From positions 1 to 24,473 of the forward strand of contig JADJSA010000015.1 in assembly GCA_016711925.1 (NCBI GenBank): DNA of 24,473 bases. Direction: 5' to 3'. The notes under the pieces are model-generated. The model worked only from the letters and a program-made list of their open reading frames with translations, did not search any database and was not told the origin of the DNA. Positions 21,073 through 24,473 of this stretch are shown one piece after another. Positions within the stretch are counted from its first letter, which is position 1, and every line of letters starts with the position of its first letter. The position numbers were made by a program, and so were the translations under genes. The stretch comes from Candidatus Methylophosphatis haderslevensis (GTDB lineage: Bacteria; Pseudomonadota; Gammaproteobacteria; Burkholderiales; Rhodocyclaceae).

Positions 21073-21822
21073 ATGAAAAAAATCGTACTGCTGCGTCACG
21101 GCGAATCTGTCTGGAATCAGGAAAACCGCTTCACCGGCTGGACCGATGTCGGTCTGACCGAGAAGGGAATGGCGGAGGCGAAAGCTGCCGGCCAGTTGCT
21201 GAAGAAGGAAGGTTATGACTTCGACATCGCTTTCACGTCGGTTCTGCGCCGGGCGATCAAGACCTTGTGGGCCGTGCTCGAGGAAATGGACCGGATGTGG
21301 ATCCCCGTTCAGCACTCCTGGCGCCTCAACGAACGCCACTACGGCGCATTGCAGGGCCTGAACAAGTCCGAAACCGCCGCCAAGTTCGGTGACAAGCAGG
21401 TATTGGTCTGGCGCCGCGCCTACGATACGCCGCCGCCGCCGCTCGAAGCGGGCGATCCGCGCCTGGAAACGGACAATCCGCGCTATGCCAATCTAGCCCC
21501 GGGCGAGTTTCCGCGCACCGAATGCCTGAAGGACACCGTCGCCCGGTTCCTGCCGATCTGGCACGAGACCATCGCGCCGACGGTTCAAAGCGGCAAGCGG
21601 GTGATCGTCGCGGCCCACGGCAACAGCATCCGGGCGCTGATCAAGTATCTCGACAACGTGTCCGATGACGACATCGTCGGCCTGAACATCCCGACCGCCC
21701 AGCCCCTCGTCTATGAGCTGACCGACGACCTGAAACCGATCCGCAACTACTACCTCGGCGACCAGGAAGCGATTGCCGCCGCCATGGCCGCGGTCGCCAA
21801 TCAGGGCAAGGCGAAGGGCTGA
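21073..21822 (+). CDS. gpmA: 2,3-bisphosphoglycerate-dependent phosphoglycerate mutase
   Basis: This glycolytic enzyme interconverts 3- and 2-phosphoglycerate. The 249-residue protein has LLRHGESVWNQENRFTGWTDV with the phosphohistidine in RHG (H9). WRLNERHYGALQGLNKSE, VWRRAYDTPPPPL and VIVAAHGNSIRALIKYL with the second active-site His follow. It has the normal length and C-terminal region. The start at 21073 (MKKIVLLRHGE) is the canonical one; the in-frame extension upstream overlaps the arsR promoter space. envC and ctpA follow in the same direction, a conserved betaproteobacterial cluster. Confidence 0.96.
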   Translation: MKKIVLLRHGESVWNQENRFTGWTDVGLTEKGMAEAKAAGQLLKKEGYDFDIAFTSVLRRAIKTLWAVLEEMDRMWIPVQHSWRLNERHYGALQGLNKSETAAKFGDKQVLVWRRAYDTPPPPLEAGDPRLETDNPRYANLAPGEFPRTECLKDTVARFLPIWHETIAPTVQSGKRVIVAAHGNSIRALIKYLDNVSDDDIVGLNIPTAQPLVYELTDDLKPIRNYYLGDQEAIAAAMAAVANQGKAKG

Positions 21823-21868
21823 GTAGATACCGGTTCGCCGCAATCCGCCCTGATTCGTTGGTTTCGGA

Positions 21869-23248
21869 TTGACGAAGCTGCGCCGGACGACCGCCCGCCT
21901 GCTGCTGGGTGCGATGGTCGTTCTCGGCCCGGCACCGCTTTACGCGCAGAAGGAAAGCCCGCGCGCCGCCATCACCGAAAAGCGCTCCGACCTCAAGGAT
22001 GTGCAGGAGCGCATCCGCGATCTGCAAAAGGAAATCTCCCGCAGCGAGGAATCGCGTGAGGACGCCGCCGAGGCGCTGCGCGAGACCGAGCAGACGATTT
22101 CCGGCAGCCGGCGGCGCCTGCGCGAACTGGCCGACTCCCGGCGCGAGACCGAGGCCGAACTCGCGCGGGTCGGCGCGGCCGGCGCGGCGCTCGAATCGCG
22201 GATCAAGTCCCAGCAGGCAGAACTGGAAAGGTTGCTCACCCGCTACTACGTAAGCGGCCAGGCGCAGGGTCTGCGGCACATTCTGTCCGGCAGCGACCCG
22301 AACCAGCTTGCCCGCGACCTGCATTATCTGAAGCAACTATCGCGCTCGGAAGCGGACCTGATCGGCGGTCTGCGCACCTCGCTTGCCGAGCAGAAATCGC
22401 TGCTCGACCGGGTTCGGATTGCCCGCGACGCGCTGGCCGAAATCGAAACTGAACAGAAATCGGAAGTGGCGCAACTGGCCGAGCAGCAGCGCAAGCGAAC
22501 GCTCGTGCTGGCCGAGTTGTCGGACAAGTTGCGCAAACAGCGCAAGGAAGTCGGCAATCTGAAGCGGGACGAGGCGCGGCTGTCGCGCCTGATCGACGGC
22601 CTGGCGGCGCTGGCCCGCAAGCAGGCGGCCGCCGCCGAGACTGCGCGCCGCCAAGCGCAGGCGGCCGAGGAAAAGCGCCGCGCCCGGGAAGTGAATGCCG
22701 CTGCGCGAGGCCGGCGCGAAGCCGCCACAGCGGAGCCCGCCGAGCGCCCGCAAGCAGCGACGCCGGCCGCGCCCCCCGACGTCACGGGCGCACCTGCCGC
22801 AGCGGTCGCCAGGGTGGACCAGACGCCCGAGGGCGGCGCCAGCGCCACGGCGTTCGCGCAGTTGCGTGGTCGCCTGCGTTTGCCGGTACGCGGCGAACTC
22901 CTGAACCGCTTCGGGACTCCAAGGGCCGATGGGGGTTCGTCGTGGCGCGGCGTGTTCATTCGCGCCGGTGCCGGTGGCGAGGTCAAGGCGGTCGCCGCCG
23001 GAAGAATCGCGTTCGCCGACTGGTTGCGCGGGTTCGGCAACCTGGTGATCGTCGACCATGGCGACGACTATCTGTCGATTTACGGTTATAACGAATCGTT
23101 GCTGCGCGGTGTCGGGCAAACGGTTCGCGCGGGCGATGCCATCGCCTCGGTGGGCAACAGCGGTGGCAGCGAGGAATCCGGTTTATACTTTGAACTCAGG
23201 CATCGGGGACAGCCCATAGACCCGCTGCGGTGGGTCAGCCTCAGGTAG
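21869..23248 (+). CDS. envC: Murein hydrolase activator, EnvC-like (degenerate M23)
   Basis: The 459-residue periplasmic protein has a signal peptide (about residues 1-26, ending LYAQ). Long coiled coils span about residues 30-125 and 160-265, and an Ala/Pro/Lys-rich linker follows. A C-terminal LytM-type domain starts near LRLPVRGELLNRFGTP. The catalytic metal residues are replaced: the first motif reads SSWRGVFIRAG, and the final HxH position is GLYFELR. This marks an EnvC-type activator of amidases, not an active peptidase. In E. coli EnvC activates AmiA/B at the septum. TTG is the start codon and no good ribosome site is seen, so the start is tentative. ctpA starts 8 bases after its stop. 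Confidence 0.88.
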   Translation: MTKLRRTTARLLLGAMVVLGPAPLYAQKESPRAAITEKRSDLKDVQERIRDLQKEISRSEESREDAAEALRETEQTISGSRRRLRELADSRRETEAELARVGAAGAALESRIKSQQAELERLLTRYYVSGQAQGLRHILSGSDPNQLARDLHYLKQLSRSEADLIGGLRTSLAEQKSLLDRVRIARDALAEIETEQKSEVAQLAEQQRKRTLVLAELSDKLRKQRKEVGNLKRDEARLSRLIDGLAALARKQAAAAETARRQAQAAEEKRRAREVNAAARGRREAATAEPAERPQAATPAAPPDVTGAPAAAVARVDQTPEGGASATAFAQLRGRLRLPVRGELLNRFGTPRADGGSSWRGVFIRAGAGGEVKAVAAGRIAFADWLRGFGNLVIVDHGDDYLSIYGYNESLLRGVGQTVRAGDAIASVGNSGGSEESGLYFELRHRGQPIDPLRWVSLR

Positions 23249-23256
23249 GAACGTCA

Positions 23257-24473
23257 ATGCAGACCAAATTGAAGCAAGCGGGACTCGTCGCAATCGGCGT
23301 TCTCGCAGGCGTGCTGATCAGCCTGAATTTCTCGGCCAGCGCCAACAAGGAGGCGAACAGCCCGCTGCCGGTCGAGGAATTGCGTTCCTTTGCCGACGTG
23401 TTCAACGCCATCAAGGCGGGTTACGTCGAGCCGGTCGAAGACAAGAAGCTGATCAACAACGCCATCAGCGGCATGCTGTCGAACCTCGACCCCCATTCGG
23501 CGTACCTCGACTCAGACGCTTTCAAAGATCTGCAGGTCGGCACCCAGGGCGAATTCGGCGGTCTCGGCATCGAGGTCGGCATGGAAGACGGCTTCGTCAA
23601 GGTGGTGTCGCCGATCGAGGACACGCCCGCGTTCCGCGCCGGGATCAAGGCGGGAGACCTGATCATCAAGCTCGACGACACGTCGGTCAAAGGCCTGACC
23701 TTGAACGACGCTGTCAAGCGTATGCGTGGCAAGCCGAAGACGCCGATCACCTTGACGGTTTCGCGCAAGGGCGAGATCAAGCCGCTGGTGTTTACGTTGA
23801 TGCGCGAAGTCATCAAGGTCCAGAGCGTCAAGTCCAAGCAACTGGAACCGGGTTACGGCTATGTGCGTGTCACACAGTTCCAGGAAAGCACGACCCAGTA
23901 TCTGGTCAAGCACCTGAACGACCTGTTCAAGCAAGGGCCGATGAAGGGGCTGGTGCTCGACTTGCGCAACGATCCGGGCGGTCTGCTGCACGGGGCGGTC
24001 GGCGTGTCGGCAGCCTTCCTGCCGCAAAAGTCGCTGGTGGTGTCGACCGACGGTCGCACCGACGATGCCAAACGCAAGTATTTCGCAATCAGCGAGGATT
24101 ACCTGCGGGGCACCCGCGAAGACTACCTGAAGGCCCTGCCGCCGGCGGCCAAGACCGTGCCGATGGTGGTGCTGGTCAATGGCGGATCGGCCTCGGCTTC
24201 GGAAATCGTTGCCGGTGCGCTGCAGGATCACAAGCGCGCCGTGGTACTCGGCACCCAGAGCTTCGGCAAAGGATCGGTGCAAACCATCCTGCCGCTCAAC
24301 AACAACACGGCGATCAAGCTCACCACTGCGCGTTACTTCACCCCCAACGGCCGCTCGATCCAGGCCAAGGGGCATCGAGCCGGACATCAAGGTCGAAGAT
24401 ACGGCAAACGGCGAACTCGGCCTGCGCATCCGCGAGGCGGATCTCGAACGCCATCTCGACAACCCGGAGGGTG
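23257..24473 (+). CDS. ctpA: C-terminal processing peptidase (S41 family), truncated by window end, one frameshift
   Basis: This periplasmic serine protease of the CtpA/Prc type cleaves C-termini of envelope proteins. An N-terminal membrane or signal segment (AGLVAIGVLAGVLISLNF) is followed by YVEPVEDKKLINNAISGMLSNLDPHSAYL. The PDZ domain covers about residues 95-180 (GLGIEVGMEDGFVKVVSPIEDTPAFRAGIKAGD). The catalytic Ser is in VNGGSASASEIVAGAL and the Lys in GTQSFGKGSVQ. The frame shifts at GGGG 24369-24372: one extra G turns KGIEPDIKVEDT into nonsense. No stop occurs in either frame before the window ends. The start at 23257 is preceded by AGGTAGGAA. It is the last gene of the gpmA-envC-ctpA group. 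Confidence 0.93.
   Translation, partial: MQTKLKQAGLVAIGVLAGVLISLNFSASANKEANSPLPVEELRSFADVFNAIKAGYVEPVEDKKLINNAISGMLSNLDPHSAYLDSDAFKDLQVGTQGEFGGLGIEVGMEDGFVKVVSPIEDTPAFRAGIKAGDLIIKLDDTSVKGLTLNDAVKRMRGKPKTPITLTVSRKGEIKPLVFTLMREVIKVQSVKSKQLEPGYGYVRVTQFQESTTQYLVKHLNDLFKQGPMKGLVLDLRNDPGGLLHGAVGVSAAFLPQKSLVVSTDGRTDDAKRKYFAISEDYLRGTREDYLKALPPAAKTVPMVVLVNGGSASASEIVAGALQDHKRAVVLGTQSFGKGSVQTILPLNNNTAIKLTTARYFTPNGRSIQAKGHRAGHQGRRYGKRRTRPAHPRGGSRTPSRQPGG

Noticed and set aside
23254..24462. Minus-strand open frames over ctpA
   Set aside because: They are shadows of ctpA, which has PDZ and Ser/Lys catalytic motifs in forward frame 1.

Overview
The window is GC-rich, densely coded DNA from a betaproteobacterium, most likely of the Rhodocyclales type. 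This is inferred from recognisable gene content and order (FmdB protein - DUF502 - aspS - nudB; argB - HAD phosphatase; engB divergent from cytochrome c4; bioB/bioC divergent from comF-trmL; arsR-rhodanese-grxC-secB-gpsA divergent from gpmA-envC-ctpA). It is not a database match. Nearly everything is core metabolism and cell biology. The accessory parts are one IS5-group insertion sequence, a barnase/barstar-like pair, an ECF sigma/anti-sigma pair and a few unexplained intergenic segments. No rRNA, tRNA or CRISPR array was recognised.

Layout, left to right. 1-784: heavily frameshifted prepilin peptidase. 935-3690: FmdB-type zinc ribbon, DUF502 membrane protein and aspS. 3731-5058: secreted barnase-like RNase, its barstar-like inhibitor and nudB. 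5059-6240: complete IS5-group element abutting the nudB stop codon. 6314-6880: small heat shock gene with its own promoter and terminator. 6942-9575: argB, HAD nucleotidase, slmA and a small membrane-anchored protein. 9440-11232 (minus): hemB and engB, with a compact three-hairpin element between them that may be a plus-strand small RNA. 11341-13447: cytochrome c4, then an ECF sigma factor and its membrane anti-sigma factor. 13448-13865: gene-poor segment. 13866-15986 (minus): bioB, bioC and a small basic ORF. 16052-17785: comF, trmL and a small exported protein. 17895-20901 (minus): arsR, rhodanese, grxC, secB, SH3 protein and gpsA, a compact probable operon. 21073 to the right edge: gpmA, envC and ctpA, the last cut by the window end.

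A strong theme is single-base indels. aspS, hemB, the sigma factor, barstar, the DUF502 gene and ctpA all keep family-level protein similarity across frame changes. Because aspS and hemB are normally essential, I read most of these as sequence or assembly errors rather than decay. They are clustered (1-4.4 kb, 10.2-10.7 kb, 12.25-12.5 kb, 24.37 kb), while 4.6-10.2 kb and 12.7-24.3 kb read cleanly.

The candidates most worth following are the three-hairpin RNA element with a CCTCC loop near 10512-10577, the barnase/barstar-like pair, the ArsR protein with a cysteine pair spaced like persulfide sensors beside a rhodanese and a glutaredoxin, the apparent loss of the hemB 3' end, and a short GYWLSG-coding repeat found in two convergent intergenic regions.
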